Shown here one piece after another: positions 15,161 to 22,989 of a stretch of DNA of 26,718 nt (position 1 is the stretch's first letter; each line of letters starts with the position of its first letter). The translations under genes and the position numbers were made by a program. Source of the stretch: DASZXJ01 sp035545895. GTDB lineage: Bacteria; Planctomycetota; Phycisphaerae; Tepidisphaerales; Tepidisphaeraceae. Location: contig DASZXJ010000221.1 of NCBI GenBank assembly GCA_035545895.1, positions 1-26,718 of the forward strand. The letters run 5' to 3'. The notes below the pieces were generated by a model. That model was not told where the DNA came from, did not search any database, and saw nothing but the letters and a program-made list of their open reading frames with translations.

Positions 15161-17419
15161 ATGACAGACCAGCACTTAACGCCAGCGGAAGATGAAACAG
15201 GTGGATTGCGCGAACTGATCGAAAACCAGCCGCGACTGGCGGCCTGGCTCGGGGGCGCGCTCATCGTCGTTTTAACCCTCATCGCCTACAAGCCGGCGAT
15301 CGTCGCGGGATATATCTGGGACGACGATCATCACGTTACCAACAATCCACTCATCCGCGATTGGCAGGGGCTGGGGCGGATTTGGACGGACGTATTCCCG
15401 CATCCATCGGAATATCAACTGCCGCAATATTATCCGCTGACCCACACGACGTTTTGGATTGAATATCATCTGTGGGGCTTGAACCCGATTGGCTATCACA
15501 CCGTCAATGTGGTGCTGCATGTCGCCAATGCGATGCTGGTCTGGCTGCTGTTGAGGAAACTGGCGGTTCCCGGCGCCTGGCTGGCTGCGGCGATCTTCGC
15601 GCTGCATCCGTTGAATGTTGAATCGGTCGCGTGGGTGTCCGAGCGCAAAAACTGCCTGTCACTCCTGTTTTTTCTCTCATCGCTTTACGTCTATCTGCGT
15701 TACGCCGGGGTGATCGTTCCGACATTGGCTGATCAATCGACAACAGCCAGGTGGTTCACATTACCCGATGATCCGCAGCGGCTATACGCGCTGGCAGCCA
15801 CGTTGTTTGCATGCGCCCTGCTCAGCAAGACGGTCGCCAATTCCATGCCCGCGGTGGCGCTTCTGCTCATCTGGTGGAAGCGGGGCAAGCTGAAGTGGAG
15901 CGATATTCAGCCCGCGCTTCCGCTGATCGCTGCGGGAATCGTATTGGGCACACTGACTGCCTACATGGAACAGGTGCGGGTTGGCGTGGCGCTGCGTCCG
16001 CAACTCTGGAAGTATGCCCATTCACCAATGGGCGAGTTTGGCGCTCGATGCATCATCGCCGGACGCGTCGCATGGTTTTATCTTGGAAAACTGATCGTTC
16101 CGTTCCCACTGATCTTTAACTATGAGCGATGGGACATCAATGCGGCCGACCCCATGCAGTATCTCTGGCCGTTGTCGGTGCTCGTGATCGTCGGCTTGAT
16201 CGCGCTCAGCCGCAAGTTGCGGGGAGGGCTGGTTGCCATATTGTTTTACCTGGGCACGCTCGTTCCGGCGATGGGTTTTATCGATCTGTGGCCGATGCAG
16301 TATTCGTTTGTTGCAGATCATTTTGTTTACTTCTCGACCATCGGGCTGATCGCGCTGATTTCGGCGCTGATTGTAAAGAACCTGACGCTGGAAGGCACGG
16401 CGGGCGTGGCGGCGTGTGCGTTGCTCCTGTTCTTCGGAATGACCTGGTCGCAGGGCAATAAGTACGAGAGCAACGAGAAACTCTGGTATGAAACGCTCAT
16501 GCAACGCGACAAGACATCATGGATGGCAGCCAACAATTACGGCGTGGAGCTTCGGGATCGAGGTCTGATTCGCGAGGCTGAATTGTGGTTCAACGCAGCG
16601 TTGAAGCTCAAACCAAATTACACCGAGGCGTATTACAATTTGGGTGTGGTTGCCGAGATTCGAGGCTTGCAGGCCGAGCAGGCTCTGGCGGCTGCCACTC
16701 AACCCTCAACGCAAAACAGCGCCACGCAACCCACCACCCGGCCCGACGACTATTACGCACAGGCGGCGGAAGATTATGTCAAAGCAATCGAGGTCGATCC
16801 CAACTACGGAAACGCACGCTTTCGCTTGGCCCTGATGCTGCAGCGGAAAGGTCAACCGGAGTTAGCGGCCGATGAGCTGAAGCGCGTGGTGGCTCTGTCA
16901 CCTCGTAACGCGGCCGCATGGCAACGCCTTGGGTACATCTTCATGCAAATTCAAAAGCCCGCCGACGCGGTCGATTCGTTTCGACACGTGCTGGACTTGG
17001 AACCCGATTCATCTCAGGCTCATGCGGATGTCGGCGCAGCCCTGCTTCAAGTGGGCGATTTATTCAATGGCTTTGCCGAGTGGGAAACAGCATTGCAGCT
17101 TTCGCCGGGCAACGTTGCGATGGCCAATGATTTTGGAAAGAAGATGTTTCTTGTCGGCGACTATCGCCGCGCCGAGGTTTTTTTCCGCCAAGCGCTGCCG
17201 ATGCAGGACCCGCCCCCGGTCGAATTGCTGACCAATCTCGCCGTGGTCATGGCCAAGCTTGGCCAGCCGGACGAAGCTCGTAAACTGCTTACCCAGGCGC
17301 TTCAGCTTGATCCGACCTATACAATGGCAAAGGACCGTCTTGCCGATCTGGCGGCGGGACGAATTCCTCCCGCCACGACTCGCGCATCAACAGCGCCTTC
17401 GTCCCAGCCCATGCAATAA
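15161..17419 (+). CDS. TMTC-like polytopic membrane protein with C-terminal TPRs (putative GT-C glycosyltransferase)
   Basis: The 752-residue protein has an N-terminal membrane half (about 28-445, roughly ten or more helices). Its first loop holds YIWDDDHHVTNNPLI, then YYPLTHTTFWIEYHLWGLNPIGYHTVNVVLHVANA and FALHPLNVESVAWVSERKNCLS. This is the pattern of the TMTC-like family, thought to be GT-C sugar transferases using lipid-linked donors. The WDDD acidic cluster is where GT-C enzymes place their catalytic Asp. The C-terminal half (about 450-735) is TPR repeats, for example TSWMAANNYGVELRDRGLIREAELWFNAALKLKPNYTEAYYNLGVVAE. A Thr/Gln-rich insert (about 505-530) interrupts the array. AGGGG at 15151-15155 precedes the ATG at 15161. 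It may glycosylate exported proteins, which would suit its place after the Sec cluster; donor and acceptor are unknown. Confidence 0.85.
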   Translation: MTDQHLTPAEDETGGLRELIENQPRLAAWLGGALIVVLTLIAYKPAIVAGYIWDDDHHVTNNPLIRDWQGLGRIWTDVFPHPSEYQLPQYYPLTHTTFWIEYHLWGLNPIGYHTVNVVLHVANAMLVWLLLRKLAVPGAWLAAAIFALHPLNVESVAWVSERKNCLSLLFFLSSLYVYLRYAGVIVPTLADQSTTARWFTLPDDPQRLYALAATLFACALLSKTVANSMPAVALLLIWWKRGKLKWSDIQPALPLIAAGIVLGTLTAYMEQVRVGVALRPQLWKYAHSPMGEFGARCIIAGRVAWFYLGKLIVPFPLIFNYERWDINAADPMQYLWPLSVLVIVGLIALSRKLRGGLVAILFYLGTLVPAMGFIDLWPMQYSFVADHFVYFSTIGLIALISALIVKNLTLEGTAGVAACALLLFFGMTWSQGNKYESNEKLWYETLMQRDKTSWMAANNYGVELRDRGLIREAELWFNAALKLKPNYTEAYYNLGVVAEIRGLQAEQALAAATQPSTQNSATQPTTRPDDYYAQAAEDYVKAIEVDPNYGNARFRLALMLQRKGQPELAADELKRVVALSPRNAAAWQRLGYIFMQIQKPADAVDSFRHVLDLEPDSSQAHADVGAALLQVGDLFNGFAEWETALQLSPGNVAMANDFGKKMFLVGDYRRAEVFFRQALPMQDPPPVELLTNLAVVMAKLGQPDEARKLLTQALQLDPTYTMAKDRLADLAAGRIPPATTRASTAPSSQPMQ

Positions 17420-17446
17420 CGTGTTTATTGATCTTGGATTTAAGTG

Positions 17447-17538
17447 AAAAAGAAGACACCGCCTGTTACGGTCGGTGTCTTCCGGAGGGGAGAAAATGCG
17501 CCGTTGCGCTTAGCGTCTAATTTTGCCTAACTTATCCT
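17447..17538 (-). ncRNA. Candidate small RNA with a C-rich anti-Shine-Dalgarno stretch
   Basis: On the minus strand, TTGACT with TAGGAT about 16 bases downstream could start a transcript near 17530. It would end at the strong terminator at 17452-17482, giving about 85 nt. The proposed RNA contains TCTCCCCTCCGG just before the terminator stem, complementary to ribosome-binding sites, a pattern known in trans-acting small RNAs. This rests on pattern only; the region could equally be the 3' untranslated tail of the DapB-like gene. Confidence 0.3.
17452..17482 (-). terminator. Intrinsic terminator, minus-strand orientation
   Basis: GAAGACACCG (17452-17461) and CGGTGTCTTC (17473-17482) form a perfect 10-bp stem with an 11-base loop. 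Read on the minus strand, the stem is followed by TTTTTCAC, a U-run. Read on the plus strand it is followed by GGAGGGGAG, so it should work mainly for leftward transcripts: the DapB-like gene or the proposed small RNA. It may also stabilise the 3' end of the rightward message. Confidence 0.75.
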
Positions 17539-17709
17539 ATCCAAAACCTAAAGCCAGTCAATCAAATAAGACACGACTGTTTGCTTTCAAAAGGAATCGG
17601 TAAACACGGTCAAATAACTCTACTCATTTTCACTTTATTCACGCACTTTAATGTAAAAATTTAGGAGCGGTTCTGGAACACCGCCTGTGATAACGACTTG
17701 GATGATTTG

Positions 17710-18687
17710 TTATCGGCGGCAAGAAGCGACGGGAATATCGAGCATTGTCTTAAGTCCCGGTTGCACGGTTGGTAGAAGTCGAGCCGCGTTTATTAAGGAT
17801 GCGACCGTTGCGCTGTCTCCCGGTGTCGAGCCGGGAATCGTTGCGGTTAATGGCGCCGGGCCTATGATTTCGACTCGGTCCTGCGCGTCTTCCACGCCGA
17901 TGGCCATCGTCAGATCCAGCTCGATGTTTAGGTCCTTTCCCGACCATGATGCTGTGTTGCGCATGCCGCAAACCATGCCCGGCTCGATGGTTCCAAGACG
18001 GCTTTCCATGACCCGATCGGCGATGACCGGTTCAAGTACAATCTTTACCCCAGCGGGTTTGGCTTGCTGACCCAGGGCAGCCGCGAGCATCGCAACACTT
18101 TCACCAATCCCCATATGTCCGATCTTTCCTTCAGCAGCCAGCTTGTTGAAATAACCCGGGGTCATGGTCGCGCCGACCTTCGCCTGAAGCGGCAGGCGTC
18201 GCTTGGCGGCATCGAGTCGGCGGATGACCTTCACCCCTTTCACTTCAGTCACCATCGACGACAAAATCGCCGGCAGCAGGTCCATGACAAAACCGGGATT
18301 CACTCCCGTGCCCAGCAAGGCAACTCTTCTCTTTTTCGCTTCTGTGTCGATCTGCGATGCCAGCTTCTTGTTCTTAAACGAAGGAAAACTCATTTCCTCA
18401 CAACTGCTGACAACGTGCAAACGATGTTTGATGCATTCCCGCAATGTAGGCACGATATTTACGAAGTGCGATGTGGTGGTGACAATCGCCACCCGAGGCT
18501 TTTTCGACAGGGTGCTCCGAATATCTATCGCCACCTTTGGGCCCTTTGGAAGGTCGGTCAGTCGTTTGCCTGCTTTGGCAGGATCGATATCCACAAGCCC
18601 GACAAGCTTCATGCCCGGATCGTCCATCACCGCGCGGGCCGCGTTGACGCCGATGGGTCCCAAACCGATGACGATGACGTTCAGCAT
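17710..18687 (-). CDS. DapB-like NAD(P)-dependent oxidoreductase
   Basis: The 325-residue protein starts with a Rossmann nucleotide-binding site (MLNVIVIGLGPIGVNAARAV, glycines at 8-13). LVGLVDIDPAKAGKRL follows, then VAIVTTTSHFVNIVPTLRECIKHRLHVVSSCEEMSFP (about 75-112) and LLGTGVNPGFVMDLLP (about 131-146). This pattern fits the dihydrodipicolinate-reductase-like group that includes 2,4-diaminopentanoate dehydrogenase and similar amine dehydrogenases, rather than genuine DapB, which is shorter. The HVVSSCEE and GTGVNPGF motifs are shared with that group as I recall it. The substrate is unknown. The start at 18687-18685 was chosen because it begins the Rossmann strand; the ATG five codons upstream (18702) with GGTGG before it is a real alternative. 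It is divergent from the membrane protein gene at 18835. Confidence 0.8.
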   Translation of the reverse strand: MLNVIVIGLGPIGVNAARAVMDDPGMKLVGLVDIDPAKAGKRLTDLPKGPKVAIDIRSTLSKKPRVAIVTTTSHFVNIVPTLRECIKHRLHVVSSCEEMSFPSFKNKKLASQIDTEAKKRRVALLGTGVNPGFVMDLLPAILSSMVTEVKGVKVIRRLDAAKRRLPLQAKVGATMTPGYFNKLAAEGKIGHMGIGESVAMLAAALGQQAKPAGVKIVLEPVIADRVMESRLGTIEPGMVCGMRNTASWSGKDLNIELDLTMAIGVEDAQDRVEIIGPAPLTATIPGSTPGDSATVASLINAARLLPTVQPGLKTMLDIPVASCRR

Positions 18688-18834
18688 TCCATGAAAATAC
18701 ATATTCCACCTGAAAACTGGAAATGAAGTGTTGGCAATACCGTATATCCAGTGATAGGATGCACTCGCTTGGAAAAGGGGTCGGACCAAGCTCTTGAACT
18801 GCCGGTTCTATCCCAGGTGGGGCGGGATCCAGAA

Positions 18835-20484
18835 ATGGCGCGCGCCTGGCCGGACTGGTTACGCTGGTGCATTGTCGGCCTTCTGGTCGCGATCGCTTCG
18901 ACCGCCATCTACTACGGCCTGCAACTTCGCGAATACGCATTCGTCAGCACCACCGGTTACCACTTCAACGGCGACGTGAATAACGGCTTTGAATGGGGCC
19001 AGCGCGGCAAAGCCACCGGACTTTTTCAAATCTACGATGCTCGCGGCGTGGCTGGTTCCAATCTCGATTACACGCCGCTGCGTCTTGCGGTGGTCACGGC
19101 CTGGGTCGCGTGGGAACAACGCATCGATCCAAACATTCGCGGCTGGTCCGACAGTTACGAAATCACTTCGCCGATGCTTCACCTCAATACGCTGGCGGAA
19201 CTGGTCTCTAGCGTGTTTGTATTTCTCCTGATCCGCATGTGGGTGATTCGCATGGATGATGCGAACCGCCCGATTGATTCTTCGCCGCGTCCGTTTCGGG
19301 GCGTGATTCAGGGGATGATCGGCGCGGCGTTTCTCTGGTTCAATCCTGCCGTGCTTTGGGACGGACATTGCTGGCCGCAGTGGGATGTGTGGGTGGTTCC
19401 GTTTTTCGTCGCGGCGCTGTGGCTGGCATGCGTGGACTGGTGGTTTGCCGCCGGTGCGTGCATCGTGGTCGGCGCGTTTTTGAAGGGGCAGATGTTGCTG
19501 GGCGCGCCGGTACTCATCCTCTGGCCGCTGTTCAGTTTTCGATTCGGCGCGGTCCTGCGATTGATCAGCGGATTGACGTTCACCACCGCAGTGGTGGTGT
19601 TCCCCTGGATGAGACCCGAGCGACCGGAAATGACCTGGTATTTTTCCATGCTGGTTGGCTTGGCGCTGACAATTCCGCTGGTTTTCAACTGGAGAATTCA
19701 TTGGTCGCTGCTGCTCGGTTCGGGAATTGCCGCAGCGATTTTTGTCTGGCCCTGGCAGGCGATCGGTTCGCCGCAAATGCATTTTCTGCCCCTGCTGATC
19801 GTCGCGGGCGTTTCCCTGGCGAGGATTCTTCCCAGGCGCGTCGTTCCACACGTTTACGCCCTGGCGATCGGCCTGACCATTCTCCTGATGATGCCTCTCT
19901 ACGGCGCCAGCAGTAGTTGGTACGCGATCGGGTTCGAACATGGCTCGATGAAATACGATGGCATGCTCACCGGCGGCGGCACGTTCAATCTGGCTGCTTT
20001 GCTCTCGCGATCCTGGCGAACGGTCGTCGATCCCAATGAGCTTCTTCACCTGCCCTTTACCGGCCGATTGGTGACTTATCGCGTCCTTATGGGATTGATT
20101 TACGCCATCTGCGTCGCACTCTGCGCGATTGGCGCTGCCATCCATGATCGCCGGAAGGATGTTCGCTTTCTCGTTGCGATGGCGGCTCCGTGGACGATCT
20201 TCTACGTGCTCATGGTGCAGATGCACGGTCGCTATCTGCTGTGGGGCGCCGCAATGTCGGCGCTGCTGATCGGCGTGAGTTTCGGCATGGGTTTCATCGC
20301 GATCATCATCAGCATCATCGCCTTTCTGGGGATGTTTTTGAACCAGTACACGATTTATCGATATTGGGATTCAACCACAGTCAGGACGATTCAGCAGGTT
20401 CATCCCCACCTGGGCTGGATGCTGCTGCTGGCGTGTGCAGTGCTGTTGTATATGGCCATCCTCCCGCGATCGCGCGTGACTTAA
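18835..20484 (+). CDS. Polytopic membrane protein, GT-C glycosyltransferase-like
   Basis: The product has 549 residues from the ATG at 18835. The first helix is WLRWCIVGLLVAIASTAIYYGL (8-29), and about ten more hydrophobic segments follow. The first outer loop carries GYHFNGDVNNGFEWGQRGKATGLFQIYDARG, an acidic loop in the place where GT-C sugar transferases have their catalytic Asp. WFNPAVLWDGHCWPQWDVWVVPFF (about 190-213) resembles the ALG6/PIG-M-like mannosyltransferase pattern of NP-WDGHWGQ-D. That suggests a transferase using a polyprenyl-phosphate sugar, but the family is not certain. The open frame extends to a GTG at 18751. 18835 is preferred because GGGGCGGGA lies 8 bases upstream and a TTGGCA/TAGGAT promoter-like pair (18731-18760) would start transcription after 18751. 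No partner gene is adjacent except ugd downstream, which makes UDP-glucuronate. Confidence 0.75.
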   Translation: MARAWPDWLRWCIVGLLVAIASTAIYYGLQLREYAFVSTTGYHFNGDVNNGFEWGQRGKATGLFQIYDARGVAGSNLDYTPLRLAVVTAWVAWEQRIDPNIRGWSDSYEITSPMLHLNTLAELVSSVFVFLLIRMWVIRMDDANRPIDSSPRPFRGVIQGMIGAAFLWFNPAVLWDGHCWPQWDVWVVPFFVAALWLACVDWWFAAGACIVVGAFLKGQMLLGAPVLILWPLFSFRFGAVLRLISGLTFTTAVVVFPWMRPERPEMTWYFSMLVGLALTIPLVFNWRIHWSLLLGSGIAAAIFVWPWQAIGSPQMHFLPLLIVAGVSLARILPRRVVPHVYALAIGLTILLMMPLYGASSSWYAIGFEHGSMKYDGMLTGGGTFNLAALLSRSWRTVVDPNELLHLPFTGRLVTYRVLMGLIYAICVALCAIGAAIHDRRKDVRFLVAMAAPWTIFYVLMVQMHGRYLLWGAAMSALLIGVSFGMGFIAIIISIIAFLGMFLNQYTIYRYWDSTTVRTIQQVHPHLGWMLLLACAVLLYMAILPRSRVT

Positions 20485-20514
20485 AATAATGGCGGTCAAT
20501 AACTTCGATGTCCT

Positions 20515-20635
20515 GGTAGTGGGTCAGTTTGAGATGGGTTCATTTTAGCCCCGCCCTTGCGGCGGGTTTTCGAGCGCCAAACCCGCCGCAAGCGGTGAGG
20601 CTAAAATGGCAATGCCTGTAAACTGGCCCAGTACC
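20515..20635. mobile_element. MITE-like palindromic element between the GT-C-like gene and ugd
   Basis: The 16-bp ends GGTAGTGGGTCAGTTT (20515-20530) and the inverse of GGTACTGGGCCAGTTT (20620-20635) match at 14 positions. Inside, CATTTTAGCC...GGCGGGTTT (20541-20569) pairs with AAACCCGCCGC...GGCTAAAATG (20579-20608) over about 28 bp with few mismatches. There is no coding capacity in its 121 bp. The left end resembles the end of the IS remnant at 23217 (both begin GGTAGTG and share ATTTGA/GTTTGA). TGTCCT occurs near both borders but is not flush on the right, so a target duplication is unproven. It may also end transcription of the upstream gene. Confidence 0.6.
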
Positions 20636-20670
20636 GTTGTCCTGCTCATTTCCCTGGTCAATCTGGCCGA

Positions 20671-20698
20671 TTTACCCGATGCGACATTGTGGTATAGT
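20671..20698 (+). promoter_or_regulatory. Promoter-like pair before ugd
   Basis: TTTACC (20671-20676) and TATAGT (20693-20698, 5 of 6) are separated by 16 bp. The predicted start near 20705 leaves a leader of about 50 bases before the ugd ATG. Confidence 0.45.
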
Positions 20699-20757
20699 AT
20701 TGCAGGGCGATGCGCCCCGGGCACACCACTGATCGAGCATAAGTGTTGAGGTAACAA

Positions 20758-22110
20758 ATGGATGTAACAGTCATCGGCTGCGGCTATGTCGGATTGGTTA
20801 CCGGAACCTGTCTGGCAAGTATCGGACACACCGTCCGCGGCGTGGAAAAGGACCAGAAGAAACTGAAAACCCTTCAGGACGGCCATTGTCCGATATTCGA
20901 GCCGGGCCTGCACGAACTGATGCAGGAGCAATACGCCACCGGACAACTCCAATTCACCGACAACGTCAAAGCCGCCGTGAAGGACGCGGAAGTCGTCTTC
21001 CTCTGCGTCGGCACGCCCCCGCGCCCGGATGGCACGGTCGATATGAGCTACCTCGAACAGGCCGGCAAGGAGGTCTGCGACTCCCTGGCTGAACTCAACA
21101 ACGAATACATGGTGACGATCGTCGTGAAATCGACCGTCCCGGCGGGCACCAACCGCAAGCTCTACAAGTTCCTCCGCGAGCAGACCAAGGCCTACGTGCA
21201 GGTGGTTTCCAACCCCGAGTTTCTCAAGGAAGGCACGGCCGTTCAGGACTGCATGAACCCGGATCGCATCGTGATCGGCGGAGAATCGCCCGAGGCGTTC
21301 CGGCAGATGCGCCGGCTTTACGATCCGCTGGTCAAGCGAGAGGAAAACTTCCTGACGATGAACTGGGAAAGCGCCGAGCTGACCAAGTATGCCGCCAACA
21401 GCATGCTCGCGGCTCGTATTTCGTTCATGAACGAAATGACGATCCTCTGCGAGTTCTATGGCGCGGACATCGAAGAGATTCGCAAGGGCATTGGCACGGA
21501 CAGCCGAATCGGGCCGGCGTTTCTTCGCGCGGGCTGCGGTTACGGCGGCTCGTGCTTCCCCAAGGACGTCGCGGCGATGGAACACATCTCGCGCACGGCA
21601 GGTCATGAAAGCCTGTTCGTCAACGCGGTGCAGACCGTCAACAAGAACCAGAAGAAGCGGTTCGTCGATAAGATTGAAGCCAAGATTGGCCGGCCGATTG
21701 ACGGCGCGCAGATCGCCGTGTGGGGCTTGGCGTTCAAAGCCGACACGGACGACATCCGCGAGTCCGCAGCCATCGACGTGATCCGATATCTGCTCGATCG
21801 CGGCGCTCATGTCCGTGCCCACGACTACAAGGGCATGGAAAACATGAAACAGCTTTTCAAGGACGAGGTCGAGTGGTGCGCTGATCCGGTGACAGCCGCC
21901 ACCGGCTGCGACGCGGTCGCGCTGCTGACCGATTGGCCGCAGTACACGACGCTGCCGTTCCGGAAGATTGCCGCGACGATGAACACGCCGATCATTTTTG
22001 ATGGCCGCAACTGCCTGCATCGGGATGTGATGCGCGAGACGGGCTTCCAGTATTATCCGATGGGTCGCCCGCCGGTCGAGAACGCGCTGCGATTGAAGCA
22101 CCGCGTGTAA
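20758..22110 (+). CDS. ugd: UDP-glucose 6-dehydrogenase
   Basis: This enzyme oxidises UDP-glucose to UDP-glucuronate with two NAD+, supplying acidic sugars for capsule, exopolysaccharide or glycolipid. The 450-residue product has the N-terminal Rossmann domain (MDVTVIGCGYVGLVTGTCLASIGHTVRGVEKD; glycines 7-12), FLCVGTPPRPDGTVDMSYLE (81-100), KSTVPAGT and SNPEFLKEGTAVQDCMNPDRIVIG (151-174). The central helix is ELTKYAANSMLAARISFMNEM. The catalytic Cys266 lies in GCGYGGSCFPKDV, and the UDP-binding C-terminal domain has WGLAFKADTDDIRESAA. GAGGT at 20748-20752 lies five bases before the ATG at 20758, one of the better ribosome sites here. It follows a GT-C-like membrane protein gene, fitting an envelope-sugar role. 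A hairpin followed by five T ends the gene. Confidence 0.96.
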   Translation: MDVTVIGCGYVGLVTGTCLASIGHTVRGVEKDQKKLKTLQDGHCPIFEPGLHELMQEQYATGQLQFTDNVKAAVKDAEVVFLCVGTPPRPDGTVDMSYLEQAGKEVCDSLAELNNEYMVTIVVKSTVPAGTNRKLYKFLREQTKAYVQVVSNPEFLKEGTAVQDCMNPDRIVIGGESPEAFRQMRRLYDPLVKREENFLTMNWESAELTKYAANSMLAARISFMNEMTILCEFYGADIEEIRKGIGTDSRIGPAFLRAGCGYGGSCFPKDVAAMEHISRTAGHESLFVNAVQTVNKNQKKRFVDKIEAKIGRPIDGAQIAVWGLAFKADTDDIRESAAIDVIRYLLDRGAHVRAHDYKGMENMKQLFKDEVEWCADPVTAATGCDAVALLTDWPQYTTLPFRKIAATMNTPIIFDGRNCLHRDVMRETGFQYYPMGRPPVENALRLKHRV

Positions 22111-22137
22111 AACAAGCACGCAGTTGAACTGGAATCC

Positions 22138-22184
22138 CGCTTGGGGTTTCGCGGTAATATCATTGCGAAACCGCAAGCGTTTTT
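22138..22184 (+). terminator. Intrinsic terminator of ugd built from a dispersed palindrome
   Basis: CGCTTGGGGTTTCGC (22138-22152) pairs with GCGAAACCGCAAGCG (22165-22179), 14 of 15, and is followed by TTTTT (22180-22184). The arm is the same palindrome as at 25388-25408 and 26640-26694, so a repeat copy serves as a terminator here. Confidence 0.7.
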
Positions 22185-22257
22185 GCTGGCCTTCCCGGAC
22201 GCAAAAATTCTGTAAATTCATGTAAATAATGGCTTTGTGTTGGATGCGGATTTGATT

Positions 22258-22286
22258 TTGACTATCACAAACATATGTTTTAAACT
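22258..22286 (+). promoter_or_regulatory. Promoter of the TetR-type regulator gene
   Basis: TTGACT (22258-22263, 5 of 6) and TAAACT (22281-22286, 4 of 6) are spaced 17 bp apart. The start point would fall near 22293, giving a very short leader or none before the ATG at 22297. The -10 box is inside the inverted repeat at 22268-22294. Confidence 0.5.
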
Positions 22287-22294
22287 TATGTTTG
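22268..22294. promoter_or_regulatory. Inverted repeat over the -10 box, probable TetR operator
   Basis: CAAACATA (22268-22275) and TATGTTTG (22287-22294) are perfect 8-bp inverted repeats 11 bp apart. The left half also forms the palindrome AAACATATGTTT. Overlap with the proposed promoter fits self-repression by the regulator encoded next. Confidence 0.6.
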
Positions 22295-22989
22295 AGATGG
22301 ATGAAAAAAAGTCCATTACGCAGGGACTGACTCGACAGACTCATGCTCGGCTTCTGGAAGTTGCTGGCGAGATGTTCGCTGAACGAGGGTTTCGCGGAGC
22401 CACGGTTCGGGAAATCTGTAGCCGCGCCAAGGTGAACATTGCGTCGGTCAACTATCACTTTGGTGGCAAGGAAGCGCTGTACGCCGAATGTCTGACTTAT
22501 TGGCTGGACCAGATGCGTAATGCCTATCCGCCCGATATGGGTGTGACTCCGGATTCCACTCCCGAGCAAAGGCTGCACGCATTTATTCGGTCGTTTGTCT
22601 TCCGCATTCTCGATAACAGCCGCTTTACGTGGTACGGCAAGTTGATTGCCCGCAACATGGTCGAGCCCACGCCGTTTCTCAATCGGTGTTGCGAAACCTC
22701 CTTTCGTCCAATGGCTCACCTCTTGGCGGGAATCATTCGTGAGATCGTTGGGACAAAGCTCGACGACAAGCAGGTCGAATTGACGGGCCTGAGTATTGTC
22801 GGACAAATCGTCTTTCATGTTCACTCGCGCCCAATCATCGACAAACTCTTTCCGCAACTTGGTTATGAGCACGCGGATTTGGAATACCTGGCTGACCACA
22901 TCACACAGTTTTCGTTGGCAGGATTGCGTCAACTGGCCATATTGAATCAGGATAAAGTCAAGGTGTTGTATGACGTTGATGGAGAATAA
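22288..22989 (+). CDS. TetR-family regulator, CecR (YbiH)-like
   Basis: The N-terminal helix-turn-helix is clear: THARLLEVAGEMFAERGFRGATVREICSRAKVNIASVNYHFGGKEALYAECL (residues 18-69 from the ATG at 22288). The ligand domain FTWYGKLIARNMVEPTPFLNRCCETSFRPMAHLLAGIIREIVG...VELTGLSIVGQIVFHVHSRPIIDKLF resembles the CecR/YbiH-type C-terminal domain (ISREQxxPT, GxxxxFR patterns). E. coli CecR controls the ybh ABC efflux genes and rhlE. Here remnants of an efflux operon and then rhlE lie downstream, which supports the assignment. The product is 233 residues from 22288; ATG 22297 is an alternative, and the frame stays open up to 22237. Its 3' end overlaps the next reading frame by 20 bp, so the two were translationally coupled. 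The regulator looks intact although its likely target is broken. Confidence 0.85.
   Translation: MFEMDEKKSITQGLTRQTHARLLEVAGEMFAERGFRGATVREICSRAKVNIASVNYHFGGKEALYAECLTYWLDQMRNAYPPDMGVTPDSTPEQRLHAFIRSFVFRILDNSRFTWYGKLIARNMVEPTPFLNRCCETSFRPMAHLLAGIIREIVGTKLDDKQVELTGLSIVGQIVFHVHSRPIIDKLFPQLGYEHADLEYLADHITQFSLAGLRQLAILNQDKVKVLYDVDGE

Larger units (their letters stand above)
17420..17709. other. A+T-rich gap between two convergent genes
   Basis: This 290-base gap is much more A+T-rich than its surroundings. It holds the hairpin terminator at 17452-17482 and a possible minus-strand promoter near 17530-17560 (see the candidate small RNA). On the plus strand a good ribosome site, GGAGGGG (17484-17490), precedes a five-codon frame (ATG 17496, stop 17511-17513), which I do not treat as a gene. 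Confidence 0.5.

Noticed and set aside
17496..17513. Five-codon frame after a strong GGAGGGG site
   Set aside because: Ribosome site and ATG are well spaced, but the peptide (MRRCA) is too short to support and the site overlaps the antisense of the proposed small RNA.
18859..20226. 455-residue minus-strand open frame
   Set aside because: Antisense to the polytopic membrane protein; the extreme His/Arg/Gln/Asn content is the reversed image of hydrophobic codons.
20509..20644. TGTCCTG target-site duplication around the MITE-like element
   Set aside because: The right copy is not flush with the element end (a gap of two or more bases), so it may be coincidence.
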